Shown here: one piece after another, positions 55,636-64,000 of the stretch
Layout: each line of letters starts with the position of its first letter
How positions within the stretch are numbered: position 1 is the first letter of the stretch
Origin: Sutterella sp.
GTDB taxonomy: Bacteria; Pseudomonadota; Gammaproteobacteria; Burkholderiales; Burkholderiaceae_F
NCBI GenBank assembly: GCA_019418605.1
Contig: DYBN01000061.1
Location: 11,091-75,090, forward strand
Direction: 5' to 3'
Length of the DNA: 64,000 nt
The notes under the pieces: generated by a model
The model's input: the letters and a program-made list of their open reading frames with translations, nothing else
Told to the model about the DNA's origin: nothing
Database searches by the model: none
Made by a program: the position numbers and the translations under genes

Positions 55636-56319
55636 ATGACGCAAGACGAGATGAAGCGGCTCGTGGCCCGGGCCGCCGTAGAGGAAGTGCCCGAAGGAAA
55701 AATTCTGGGCGTGGGAACCGGCTCGACGGTGGATTTTTTCATCGACGCCCTCAAGGAAAGCGGCAAGGCGATCCCGGCGTGCGTCTCTAGCTCCGTGCGC
55801 TCAAGCAAAAAACTGCAGGCGCTGGGCTTTCGCGTGCTCGACCTCAATGAAGTCGACTCAATCGGCGTCTACGTCGACGGCGCCGACGAGATCAACGGCG
55901 ACTTCGCCATGATCAAGGGCGGGGGCGGAGCGCTCACCCGCGAAAAGATCGTGGCTTCGGTCGCAGAGACCTTTGTGTGCATTGCCGACGCCACCAAAAA
56001 GGTCGACGTGCTCGGCGCCTTTCCCCTTCCCGTGGAAGTGATCCCGATGGCGCTTGCATCGGTCGCAAGGCGGATGAAGGCGCTAGGCGGCGATCCCCGC
56101 GAGCGCGACTTTACGACCGACAACGGCAACCGGATTCTTGACGTCAGGGGATTGAAAATCACGGACCCCGAAGCGCTTGAAGACGCCGTCAACGGCATTG
56201 CCGGCGTGGTGACCGTGGGGCTTTTTGCGCACCGCCGCGCAGACATTTTGCTTTTGGGAACCCCGCAGGGCGTGCAGCGCTCGGTGTATGCGGGCGGCTC
56301 GGCCGCGCGGCGCCTGTAA
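55636..56319 (+). CDS. rpiA: Ribose-5-phosphate isomerase A
   Basis: 227 residues from ATG 55636 (MTQDEMKRLVARAAVEEV). Family motifs ILGVGTGSTVDFFIDAL, YVDGADEINGDFAMIKGGGG (catalytic Asp/Glu loop) and the ALTREKIVA lysine are intact. Interconverts ribose-5-phosphate and ribulose-5-phosphate in the pentose phosphate pathway. A further upstream start is not conserved. Confidence 0.95.
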   Translation: MTQDEMKRLVARAAVEEVPEGKILGVGTGSTVDFFIDALKESGKAIPACVSSSVRSSKKLQALGFRVLDLNEVDSIGVYVDGADEINGDFAMIKGGGGALTREKIVASVAETFVCIADATKKVDVLGAFPLPVEVIPMALASVARRMKALGGDPRERDFTTDNGNRILDVRGLKITDPEALEDAVNGIAGVVTVGLFAHRRADILLLGTPQGVQRSVYAGGSAARRL

Positions 56320-56343
56320 AGCGCCCTCTGGTTCAAACTCATG

Positions 56344-56389
56344 AAAAAAGGGAGTTCGCGGCAGACGCCGGCGCTCCCTTTCTTTCTTT
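56344..56389. terminator. Bidirectional terminator between rpiA and yggX
   Basis: AAAGGGAG / CTCCCTTT (about 56347-56354 and 56374-56381) with a GC-rich loop, A-tract on one side and TTTCTTT on the other, suiting both convergent genes. Confidence 0.7.
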
Positions 56390-56469
56390 GCGGCTGCAGC
56401 CGCACTTGAAAACTCCCAAGGCCCGTTGAAAAACGCTGATCCAACAGGAAGCGGGCAAAAGTTCAGGCC

Positions 56470-56739
56470 TTACTCGACGGGCACGTGGTTGGGGACGTTT
56501 TCAACGCCCTTCCCAAAGAAGTAGTTCTCGCACTGCTCCATGAGGTGCTTTCTCACCTGCGGGTCGGCGCAGTTCAAGCCGTACTCGTTGATCATCATCG
56601 TCTGCAGCTTCATCCATTCGTCCCAGGCCTCCTTGCTTACCTGGGCCCAGATGCGCTTGCCGAGTTCGCCGGGAACGGGGGGATAGGCAAGTCCCGGGGC
56701 GTCCTTGTTGAGTTTGACGCAGTGAACCATGCGTGCCAT
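56470..56739 (-). CDS. yggX: YggX-type Fe(2+)-trafficking / oxidative damage protection protein
   Basis: 89 residues, usual length. MARMVHCVKLNKDAPGLAYP start with the conserved Cys7, IWAQVSKEAWDEWMKLQTMM and the MEQCENYFFG-like C-terminus define the family. Protects iron-sulfur proteins from superoxide and affects iron handling. Relevant to the isc and iron-uptake genes in the window (inference). Confidence 0.95.
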   Translation of the reverse strand: MARMVHCVKLNKDAPGLAYPPVPGELGKRIWAQVSKEAWDEWMKLQTMMINEYGLNCADPQVRKHLMEQCENYFFGKGVENVPNHVPVE

Positions 56740-56832
56740 AAGAAATGCTCTCCTCGTAAGTGTGTTGGGTTGCGGTGCCCGGGCCGAAAGCGCTCGCGCA
56801 GTCAGTCCTGCGCAGAGAGAGGCCCCGGGCGG

Positions 56833-58203
56833 CTAAAGCTTCTTGATCAGAATCTGCGAGCGGCGGTGCCAGTTGTACATGCGCTGCTTTTCAATGGGCA
56901 GGCTCTCAACCGGGGCGGGCTCGAAGCCGCGCTTGATGAACCAGTGCGCGGTGCGCGTGGTGAGCACGAAGATGCGCGTGAGCCCCAGGTCGCGCGCGCG
57001 CTGCTCAATGCGCCGCAGCAGTCTGTCGCCGTCGCCTGCGCCCTGAAAGTCAGGGTGCACGGCCACGGCGGCCATTTCGCCGATTTTAGCCTCGGGGTAG
57101 GGGTAGAGCGCGGCCGAGCCGTAGATGAAGCCGTCGTGCTCGAGCACCGTAAAGCGGCTGATCTCGCGCTCGATCTTCTCGCGCGGGCGCTTGACCAGGA
57201 TTCCCTGCTGCTCGAAGGGCTCAAGCAGCTTGATGAGGCTGCCCACGTCGTCGATCGTCGCCTCGCGGATTGACTCCATGTTCTCTTCGGCCACCATCGT
57301 GCCCACGCCGTCGTGGGTAAAGAGTTCGGCCAGAATGCTGCCGTCAAGCGCATACGGGATGATGTGCACGCGGTCAACGCCCCCCTTGACGGCGCGAAGC
57401 GCAAAGCCCAGGTTGTAGACGTCTTCGTCGTCGACGAGCTTGTCGTCAATTAACTTCTGCGCGCGGCTTGCCGAAATGTCCTGCTCGACCACGCCGCCCA
57501 CGCGCACGCCGGGCACGCCCACCGAGAGGATGAGCTTGTCGGCGCCGATGGCAACCGCAATCGAAGTGGCCACGTCTTCGGTCGTGATGTTGAAGGCCTC
57601 TCCCGTCGGGGAAAAGCCGAAGGGGCTGGCAAGAACGATGTTGTTGCGAGACAAGAGATCGATGATGCTCTCGGAGTCGACCTTGCGCACGACGCCCGTG
57701 TGCTGATGGTCGATTCCGTCGATGACGCCGATGGGGCGCGCGGTGACGAAATTGCCCGAGACCACCTTCACGCGCGAGTGCTGCATCGGGGTGTTGGGAA
57801 GGCCTTGGGAGAAGGCCGCCTCCAAGTTAAAGCGCGTCTCGCCGCAGGCCTCCTTGACGCACTCGAGCACCTCGGGGTCCGTGATGCGCACGCCCTTGTA
57901 GAATTTGCCCTCAAGCCCGCGCAGCTTCATGAGCGCTTCGATCTGCGGGCGGGAGCCGGGCACGAGCACGATGCGCACGCCCATGCTCGCCACCAGGCTG
58001 ATGTCCATCACAAGATGATTGAGGAGCTTTTCGTCGGCGACGGCCTCGCCCGCGCAGCTGATGACAAAGGTGCGCCCGTGGTGCAGATGCACGTACGGGG
58101 CGAAGCTTCTTAACCACGCCACCCACTGCGGAAGCTCTTGCGCACCAGGCTCGGTGAGCGTGGGGACGTTGACGTGCAGGTCGAATTGTTCAGGTTGAGG
58201 CAT
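56833..58203 (-). CDS. argA: N-acetylglutamate synthase (amino-acid kinase-like + GNAT)
   Basis: 456 residues from ATG 58203 (MPQPEQFDLHVNVPTLTEPG). N-terminal amino-acid-kinase fold (about 30-290, VRIVLVPGSRPQIEALM) and C-terminal GNAT acetyltransferase (about 310-450, AVHPDFQGAGDGDRLLRRIE). First step of arginine synthesis, usually feedback inhibited by arginine through the kinase-like domain. Length agrees with proteobacterial ArgA (about 440). Divergent from hrpA with about 225 bp between starts. Confidence 0.93.
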   Translation of the reverse strand: MPQPEQFDLHVNVPTLTEPGAQELPQWVAWLRSFAPYVHLHHGRTFVISCAGEAVADEKLLNHLVMDISLVASMGVRIVLVPGSRPQIEALMKLRGLEGKFYKGVRITDPEVLECVKEACGETRFNLEAAFSQGLPNTPMQHSRVKVVSGNFVTARPIGVIDGIDHQHTGVVRKVDSESIIDLLSRNNIVLASPFGFSPTGEAFNITTEDVATSIAVAIGADKLILSVGVPGVRVGGVVEQDISASRAQKLIDDKLVDDEDVYNLGFALRAVKGGVDRVHIIPYALDGSILAELFTHDGVGTMVAEENMESIREATIDDVGSLIKLLEPFEQQGILVKRPREKIEREISRFTVLEHDGFIYGSAALYPYPEAKIGEMAAVAVHPDFQGAGDGDRLLRRIEQRARDLGLTRIFVLTTRTAHWFIKRGFEPAPVESLPIEKQRMYNWHRRSQILIKKL

Positions 58204-58429
58204 GGCGCCGACACACCTTTGAAAAAAAACGCACCGAGTCGCCGGCGCGACCGTGCACGGCTTCTTGAAAGGGGCTCGCAGTGCGTTTGAAAAAGTGCGC
58301 AAAGCATAGCAAAGTGCGCAGGGCTTGCGCGGCGCGTCGTTTTCTCCCGCGCCGGCGCCGTGCGCTTTTTTGGCAATGCGCAAAGCTCCCGTTCACATCC
58401 AAAACCGATCTGAGTCTGATTTCTCTTTA

Positions 58430-61400
58430 ATGGCTTCACAATCGAGCAATCCCTTTGAGGCGCTGCGCGGACTCGCCGTGCGCCGCGCCGTGAGCGTGCC
58501 GCAGGGCTCGCAGAAAAAAGCAGCGGCAGCGCTGCGCTTTGCCGACCCCGAGATTCGGCAGGCCGCCGAACAGGAGGCAAGAAAAAGAGCCCAAAAGGGC
58601 GCCCCGGCAACCGTTCAAAAGGAGCCTCAGAAAAAGGTTTTGCAAAAGGCCCCGGCTGCACAGGGCCTTCCCCGAGAGCAGCCGCAGGAAAAAACGCCCG
58701 GCAGGGCGGCATCCCAAGCCGCGCCGCTGCAAAAAACGTCGGAAAAAGGGAGCGGCACCGCGGGAAAGCGCAAAGTCAATGCGCCGCAACCGGGCGCAGC
58801 CCCTGCGGCAGTTCCGCATGCGCAAAAAGAGGTCTTGCCAAGGCGCCGTTCGGCCTCCCCTGCGGCCGGGGTGCAGGTCAAAGGGCAGGTAAAGGGCCCC
58901 GAGACGACGCAAAAAGCACGGGCGCCTCAAAAGACGGAAAGGGCGGAAAGGAAGGAAAAGGAGAAAAAGGCGGGCCCCGGGCGCCCCGCTCCTCATGCGG
59001 CGCCGGCAGTGCCCGCGCCGAGTCAGGTGCAGAAGGCGCAGAAAGTTCAGAAGGAGAGAAAGGAGAAGAAGGAGCAGAAGGGGGAGAATTGCCCCCGGAG
59101 AGCGCCTCAGGGCGCGCCGCAGGGCTGGCAGCCGCCGCGTCCCGTGACGGTGCCCGTGACGCTTGCCCCCGGGCTGCCCGTGAGCGAACACGCCGAAGAG
59201 CTCATCGAGGCCATCCGCACCAATCAAGTGATCATCGTCTGCGGCGAGACCGGCTCGGGCAAAACCACGCAGCTGCCCAAGCTCTGTCTTCTTGCCGGGC
59301 GCGGCACAAAGGGCCTCATCGGGCACACGCAGCCGCGGCGCATTGCGGCAAGCTCGATTGCCAAGCGCATCGCGCATGAACTCAACACCGACGTGGGCGA
59401 GGTCGTGGGCTACAAGGTGCGCTTTACCGACAAGACGATGCCAGGGGCTGCGGTCAAGCTCATGACCGACGGCATTTTGCTTGCCGAAACGCAGACAGAT
59501 CCCTTCCTGCGCCGCTACGACACGATCATCATCGACGAGGCGCACGAGCGCTCGATCAACATCGACTTTTTGCTCGGCTACCTCAAGCGCATCCTCGCGC
59601 GCCGGCGCGACCTCAAGGTAATCGTCACGTCGGCCACGATCGACGCCGAGCGCTTTGCCAAACACTTTGAGATAGAGGGCAGGCCCGCTCCCGTCTACCG
59701 CATCGAGGGGCGCACCTATCCCGTGGAAATCCGCTACCGGCCCGTGGAGGATCTTGACGAAGACGACGACAGGACGCTGATGGACGCCATTGCCGACGCC
59801 TGCGACGAGCTGCAGATGGCGGGCCGCGGCGACATCCTCGTCTTTTTGCCGGGCGAGCGGGAAATTCGCGAGGCGGCCGAAGTTTTAAGGCGCCGCAACC
59901 GTCCCGGCACGGTGGAGATTCTTCCCTTGTACGCGCGGCTCTCGGCGCAGGAGCAGGAGCGGGTCTTTGCCTCGGGAGGCCTGCGGCGCATCGTGCTTGC
60001 CACCAACGTGGCCGAAACCTCGATCACGGTTCCGGGCATTCGCTACGTGGTCGATACGGGGCTCGCGCGCGTCAAGCGCTACTCGTACCGCAACAAGGTC
60101 GAGCAGCTTTTAATTGAACCGGTGAGCAAGGCCTCGGCCGATCAGAGAGCCGGCCGGTGCGGCCGCACGGCAAACGGCATCTGCATTCGGCTCTTTGACG
60201 AGGCAAGCTGGCAGAGGCGGCCCGACTTCACCGACCCGGAAATCATGCGCTCAAACCTTGCGGCCGTCATTTTGCGCATGAAAAGCCTCAGGCTCGGCGA
60301 CGTGCGCGACTTCCCCTTCGTGCAGGCGCCTCCGGCAAGGGCCATTGCCGACGGCTACGCGATTTTGGCCGAGCTCCACGCGATCGACAAAGAGGGTCAG
60401 CTCACCGAAGAGGGCAGAGCTCTCGCGCGCCTTCCCGTGGATCCGAGGCTTGCGAGAATGCTGCTTGAGGCAAGCCGCCGAGGGGCGCTTAAGGAAGCCC
60501 TTGTCGTGGTCTCGGGCCTGTCGGTGCAGGACCCGCGCGATCGGCCTGTTACCGCGCAGGAGGCGGCCGACGCCGCGCACAAGCGCTTTGCCGACGAGAG
60601 AAGCGATTTTTTAAGCTACCTTCGGATGTGGCGCTGGTATGAGGACGCCTTTGCCAAGAAGGCCTCCAACAGGCTCTTTACCGAAGAGCTGCACCGCGTG
60701 TTCCTCTCTCCCAGACGCATGCGCGAGTGGCGCGACGTCTACCATCAGCTCCATGAGCTCACTGGCGAAATCGGCTGGCGGCTCAACACGGCCGAGGCCA
60801 CTTACGAGGAGCTGCACCGAGCTCTTTTATCGGGCCTTTTGGGAAACCTGGGCCTGCGGCAGCTTGACGCGGACTTTCGCGCGCCGCCCTACCTCGGGGC
60901 GCGCGGCATTCACTTTTGGATTTGGCCCGGATCGGCTCTTGCAAAAAAAGGCGGCCGCTGGGTGATGGCGGCCGAGCTTGTGGAGACGAGCCGCCTCTTT
61001 GCGCGCTGCGCGGCCGACATCGAGCCCGAGTGGGTGGAGGCGGCCGCAGGGCACCTCATTAAAAAGAGCTGGAGTGAGCCGCACTGGGAGAAAAAGCGCG
61101 CCGAAGTCATCGCCTTTGAGCGAGGCGCTCTCTACGGCATGACCGTGTACGCGCAGCGGCGCGTGCAGTTTGCCCCGCACGACGCCAAGACCGCGCGCGA
61201 AATCTTTATCCGCGAGGCGCTCGTTGAGGGCGACTTCGAGACGCGCGCGCCCTTTTTCTTGCACAACCAAAAGCTCGTGCGCGAGATTCGGGACTTGGAA
61301 AACAAGTCGCGCCGCCCCGACGTGCTCGTTGACGAGGAGACGATCTACGGCTTTTACGACGCGCGCATCGGCCCCGAGGTCGTCGGGGGCGCGACGTTTG

Positions 61401-62896
61401 AGAAGTGGAGAAAAACGGCCGAGGCCGCCGACCCCAAGGTGCTCTTTTTGAATAAGGAAGACTTGATGCGGCACGACGCAAGCGGCGTCACGGCCGAGTT
61501 CTTCCCCAAAAAGATCGAAATGGCGGGCGTGTCGATGGCGCTCACCTACCACTTCGAGCCCGGCGCGCCGCGAGACGGCGTGACGCTCACCGTTCCCCTG
61601 TATGCGCTCAATCAGGTCGACCCCGTGCGCTGCGAGTGGCTCGTCCCCGGCATGCTCAAGGAAAAGGTGAGAAGCCTCATCAAGTCGCTGCCGCAGCGCT
61701 ACCGGCGCCACTGCGTTCCCATTGATCACTACGCCGAGGGCTTTTTTGAACGCACGGGCGGCGTGCAGACGGCGGGAAAGCCCCTGATCGACGCCCTGAT
61801 CGAAGACATCCGCACGCAAACGCGGGTGGTGTGCGAGCGCACGGACTTCAAACTTGAGTTTTTGCCCCGGCACCTATTTATGAACTTCAAGGTCGTCGAC
61901 GAGCACGGCAGGCAGCTTGCGATGGGGCGCAGCCTCGCGGAACTGCGCTCAGAGTTCGGCAGCCAGGCCCAGGACGCCTTCCAGAGCATGGCGCAGGCCG
62001 ACGCCTCGATTGCCGAAGACTTGGCCGAGCACATCACGACCTGGTCTTTCGGCGAGCTGCCGGAGTTGATGGAAATTCGCCGCAGGGGCGTCACCCTCAT
62101 CGGGCACCCTGCGCTCGTTGACAGAGGGGAAGACTGCTCGCTTGAGGTGTTTGACGACTTGGAGCAAGCCCAGCGCGCGCACCGCGCAGGGCTGCGGCGC
62201 CTTTTTACGCTGCAGCTGCGCGAGCAGGTGAAGTATCTCGAGCGCAACCTTTCGGCTTTGCAGCGCGTGCAGATGCAGTGCGTGGTGGTCGAGCCCGTGG
62301 CGCGGGCCTTTGAGAGCTTTGAGAGCCTGCGCGCAGACGTTGTGGCCGCCGCCGTTGAAAGCGCCGCCATGCAGCAGCCCTGGCCCGTGGATGCGGCCGA
62401 ATTCGGGGCGCGAAAGGACGAGGCGCGCTCGCGCTTAACGCTCATCGGGGGCGAATATCTGCGGCTTTTGCAGTCGCTTGCCGCCGAGCTCTCGCAGATT
62501 CCAAAGAAGTTGCAAAACGTGCGCGGCTGGCCCGAGGCGGTAAAAGACGTGAGCGCGCAGCTGCAGGCGCTTTTCCCCGCGCACTTCATGATTGAAGTGG
62601 GCGAGCAGCACCTGCGCCACTACGTGCGCTACGTGCGCGCCGTCAACGTGCGGCTCGACAAATTGAGAAACGATCCCGCCCGCGACGCCTCCCGCATGGC
62701 CGACATTCAAAGTCTCCTGGTGCCCTGGAGGCGGGAAATCTCCCAGCGCAAGGGGCGCCTCGATGCACGGCTGGCCGAATTCGGCTGGCTTCTTGAGGAG
62801 CTGCGCGTGTCGCTCTTTGCTCAGGAACTCAAAACCCCCATGCCGGTGAGCGTCAAGCGCCTGACGCGCGTCTGGGAGTCAATCAGGAGGTTGTAG
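58430..62896 (+). CDS. hrpA: HrpA-type ATP-dependent RNA helicase with long disordered N-terminus
   Basis: 1488 residues from ATG 58430 (MASQSSNPFEALRGLAVRRA). DEAH-box helicase: Walker A CGETGSGKTTQLPKL (about 270), IIIDEAHERSINIDFLLGY (Walker B), SATIDAERF, and the C-terminal QRAGRCGRTANG motif VI. HA2, OB and the large HrpA C-terminal region follow. The first about 240 residues are Lys/Ala/Pro-rich low complexity, absent from E. coli HrpA (1300). The family rescues stalled or collided ribosomes. Confidence 0.93.
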   Translation: MASQSSNPFEALRGLAVRRAVSVPQGSQKKAAAALRFADPEIRQAAEQEARKRAQKGAPATVQKEPQKKVLQKAPAAQGLPREQPQEKTPGRAASQAAPLQKTSEKGSGTAGKRKVNAPQPGAAPAAVPHAQKEVLPRRRSASPAAGVQVKGQVKGPETTQKARAPQKTERAERKEKEKKAGPGRPAPHAAPAVPAPSQVQKAQKVQKERKEKKEQKGENCPRRAPQGAPQGWQPPRPVTVPVTLAPGLPVSEHAEELIEAIRTNQVIIVCGETGSGKTTQLPKLCLLAGRGTKGLIGHTQPRRIAASSIAKRIAHELNTDVGEVVGYKVRFTDKTMPGAAVKLMTDGILLAETQTDPFLRRYDTIIIDEAHERSINIDFLLGYLKRILARRRDLKVIVTSATIDAERFAKHFEIEGRPAPVYRIEGRTYPVEIRYRPVEDLDEDDDRTLMDAIADACDELQMAGRGDILVFLPGEREIREAAEVLRRRNRPGTVEILPLYARLSAQEQERVFASGGLRRIVLATNVAETSITVPGIRYVVDTGLARVKRYSYRNKVEQLLIEPVSKASADQRAGRCGRTANGICIRLFDEASWQRRPDFTDPEIMRSNLAAVILRMKSLRLGDVRDFPFVQAPPARAIADGYAILAELHAIDKEGQLTEEGRALARLPVDPRLARMLLEASRRGALKEALVVVSGLSVQDPRDRPVTAQEAADAAHKRFADERSDFLSYLRMWRWYEDAFAKKASNRLFTEELHRVFLSPRRMREWRDVYHQLHELTGEIGWRLNTAEATYEELHRALLSGLLGNLGLRQLDADFRAPPYLGARGIHFWIWPGSALAKKGGRWVMAAELVETSRLFARCAADIEPEWVEAAAGHLIKKSWSEPHWEKKRAEVIAFERGALYGMTVYAQRRVQFAPHDAKTAREIFIREALVEGDFETRAPFFLHNQKLVREIRDLENKSRRPDVLVDEETIYGFYDARIGPEVVGGATFEKWRKTAEAADPKVLFLNKEDLMRHDASGVTAEFFPKKIEMAGVSMALTYHFEPGAPRDGVTLTVPLYALNQVDPVRCEWLVPGMLKEKVRSLIKSLPQRYRRHCVPIDHYAEGFFERTGGVQTAGKPLIDALIEDIRTQTRVVCERTDFKLEFLPRHLFMNFKVVDEHGRQLAMGRSLAELRSEFGSQAQDAFQSMAQADASIAEDLAEHITTWSFGELPELMEIRRRGVTLIGHPALVDRGEDCSLEVFDDLEQAQRAHRAGLRRLFTLQLREQVKYLERNLSALQRVQMQCVVVEPVARAFESFESLRADVVAAAVESAAMQQPWPVDAAEFGARKDEARSRLTLIGGEYLRLLQSLAAELSQIPKKLQNVRGWPEAVKDVSAQLQALFPAHFMIEVGEQHLRHYVRYVRAVNVRLDKLRNDPARDASRMADIQSLLVPWRREISQRKGRLDARLAEFGWLLEELRVSLFAQELKTPMPVSVKRLTRVWESIRRL

Positions 62897-63078
62897 GCCG
62901 AAGGCGTTCCTGCGCCTTGAGGCCCCCCGGGCTTTCGTCAAAAAGGGGCGGCCGGCATTGGCCGCGCCCTGCGCGAGCGCCGTAACATTTTGAAATAAAA
63001 AAGAAAAAAGGCGGCCAATGCATCTATAATGCGTCGATTTTTGAGACTTCCCTCACCCTCACGATTTTCTTTTTTGCC

Positions 63079-63966
63079 GTGAATCCGCGCGTTTTTCTTT
63101 CGGCTTTTTGCGCTCTGGCATGCCTTGCCGGAGCTGGTGCATGTGCGGCTGCAGGAGCCGCTGTCGCGACCTATGCGCCGGGACCGCGCTCCTTTAGCGT
63201 GGAAACGGTCAAGGCCGTGGTGCACGAGCCCGTGCAGGCCAAAAGAAGACTGCGGCGCAATTCGCTTTCCGTGGCCTCGCAGTCGGGGCTGCGCGAGACG
63301 CCCGATCCGCTTGAGCTCTCTAGCTCCGTGGCCTACATGATCGATCAGGACACGGGAGAAGTCTATTTTGAGAAAAACGCCTACATCAAGCTGCCGATTG
63401 CCTCCGTCACAAAGCTCATGACGGCTCTGGTGATCGCCGAGAGCGAACTGCCCTTAAAGGCAAAGCTCAAGGTCACGCGCGCCGACTACGTCAAGAGCAC
63501 GGCCGAGAGCAAGTTAAGAAGCGGCATGGTGCTCACGCGCGAGGATGCGCTGCGCGCGGCTCTCATGAGCTCCGACAACCGCGCCGCGCACATGCTCGCG
63601 CGCACCTATCCGGGCGGCGTCAAGGTCTTCGTTGAAAAGATGAACGAGACGGCCCGCGAGCTCGGCATGCACGACAGTCACTTCACCGATCCCACGGGGC
63701 TGTCAAACGAAAACGTCTCCACGGCGCACGATCTGGCGATTCTTGCCTCGCGCGTGCATGAATTTGCTTTTCTTGCCAAAGCCTCCACCGGATCCGTGGC
63801 GCTTCTCAATACGGGCGTCTCCAAGGTGCGCCTGATGACCACGAACCGCCTGATCGGCGATCCGCGCTGGAACGTGGGCCTGCAAAAGACGGGCTATACG
63901 CGCGCGGCGGGCCGCTGCATGGTGGTGCAAAGCGAGTTTGCAGGCCCTGACTTTTCGACCACTTAG
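63079..63966 (+). pseudogene. PBP7/PbpG-type D-alanyl-D-alanine endopeptidase, apparently 3'-truncated
   Basis: 295 residues with a GTG start and a signal peptide (VFLSAFCALACLAGAGACAA). Active-site motifs SVTK, SDN and KTG are all present (IASVTKLMTAL, LMSSDNRAAHML, LQKTGYTRAAG). Homology appears to stop after VQSEFAG; the next residues PDFSTT and stop do not match the expected strand running to the family C-terminus. By comparison with PbpG, about 35 residues seem lost, possibly to an element that begins near 63943. It may retain some activity because the three motifs remain. Confidence 0.72.
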
Positions 63967-64000
63967 CAGGTGACCTGCTCGGGAACCCCCGGCAGGTCTA
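63943..64000. other. Foreign-looking terminal sequence with inverted repeats
   Basis: After the last PbpG-like codons the sequence contains GCAGGT-GACCTGC and GACCTGC-N13-GCAGGTC, nested short dyads sharing the same arms. This may be the end of a mobile element continuing past the window; it is too short to identify. Confidence 0.35.

Overview
The window is high-GC bacterial chromosome with the look of a gut-type betaproteobacterium, most likely Burkholderiales/Sutterellaceae (inference). Support: an iscR-iscS-iscU-iscA-hscB-hscA-fdx-iscX cluster, recJ coupled to a gene resembling RpfE/phosphoglycerate mutase, the prfB-lysS pair with the RF2 frameshift site, a signal-peptide-bearing flavocytochrome-c-type flavoprotein under a divergent LysR gene, and ybgC-tolQRA. 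No tRNA, rRNA or CRISPR array was seen.

Layout. 0-3 kb: end of an NtrC-like regulator, brnQ and an rlmN-family gene. 3-6.1 kb: two adjacent insertion sequences, an IS200/IS605 element with apparently intact TnpA and TnpB, then an ISAzo13-like element with long imperfect inverted repeats. 6.1-9.7 kb: a small membrane protein and ybgC-tolQRA. 9.9-16.5 kb: a four-gene peptide-type ABC importer with an unusual C-terminally anchored binding protein and an N-terminally extended permease. 16.5-17.2 kb: a lone polar amino-acid permease. 17.5-23.5 kb: the ISC iron-sulfur operon with a good IscR type-1 operator and a strong terminator. 23.6-27.8 kb: an accessory stretch with an autotransporter, a double helix-turn-helix protein and an ArdC-like protein. 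27.8-30.4 kb: LysR/flavoprotein pair. 30.8-38.3 kb: an ATPase-nuclease fusion, a MATE pump, xthA, a Nudix hydrolase, lysS and prfB. 38.7-47.1 kb: a Fur-flanked iron-uptake island. 47.4-49.1 kb: a second ATPase-nuclease fusion. 49.2-64 kb: recJ, an RpfE-like gene, a FixL/FixJ-like two-component pair, rpiA, yggX, argA, hrpA and a broken pbpG-like gene.

The most interesting observation is that two unrelated outer-membrane protein genes are each out of frame at a homopolymer next to the signal-peptide region. The autotransporter (C10 tract, 23707-23716) needs 8 or 11 C. The TonB-dependent receptor (G7 tract, 38993-38999) needs 6 or 9 G. Both reading frames are otherwise long and clean. This is the arrangement expected of contingency loci switched on and off by slipped-strand mispairing, with both captured OFF here. 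Sequencing error must be excluded.

The iron island is organised symmetrically. The phase-OFF receptor with exbB-exbD-tonB runs rightward. A CeuBCDE/YclNOPQ-type siderophore ABC transporter runs leftward to meet it. A Fur-box-like sequence lies at each outer edge. The receptor would bring the ligand across the outer membrane using TonB-ExbBD, and the ABC system would take it into the cytoplasm, so receptor switching would gate the pathway without affecting the rest. The imported iron plausibly feeds the ISC system and YggX encoded nearby (inference).
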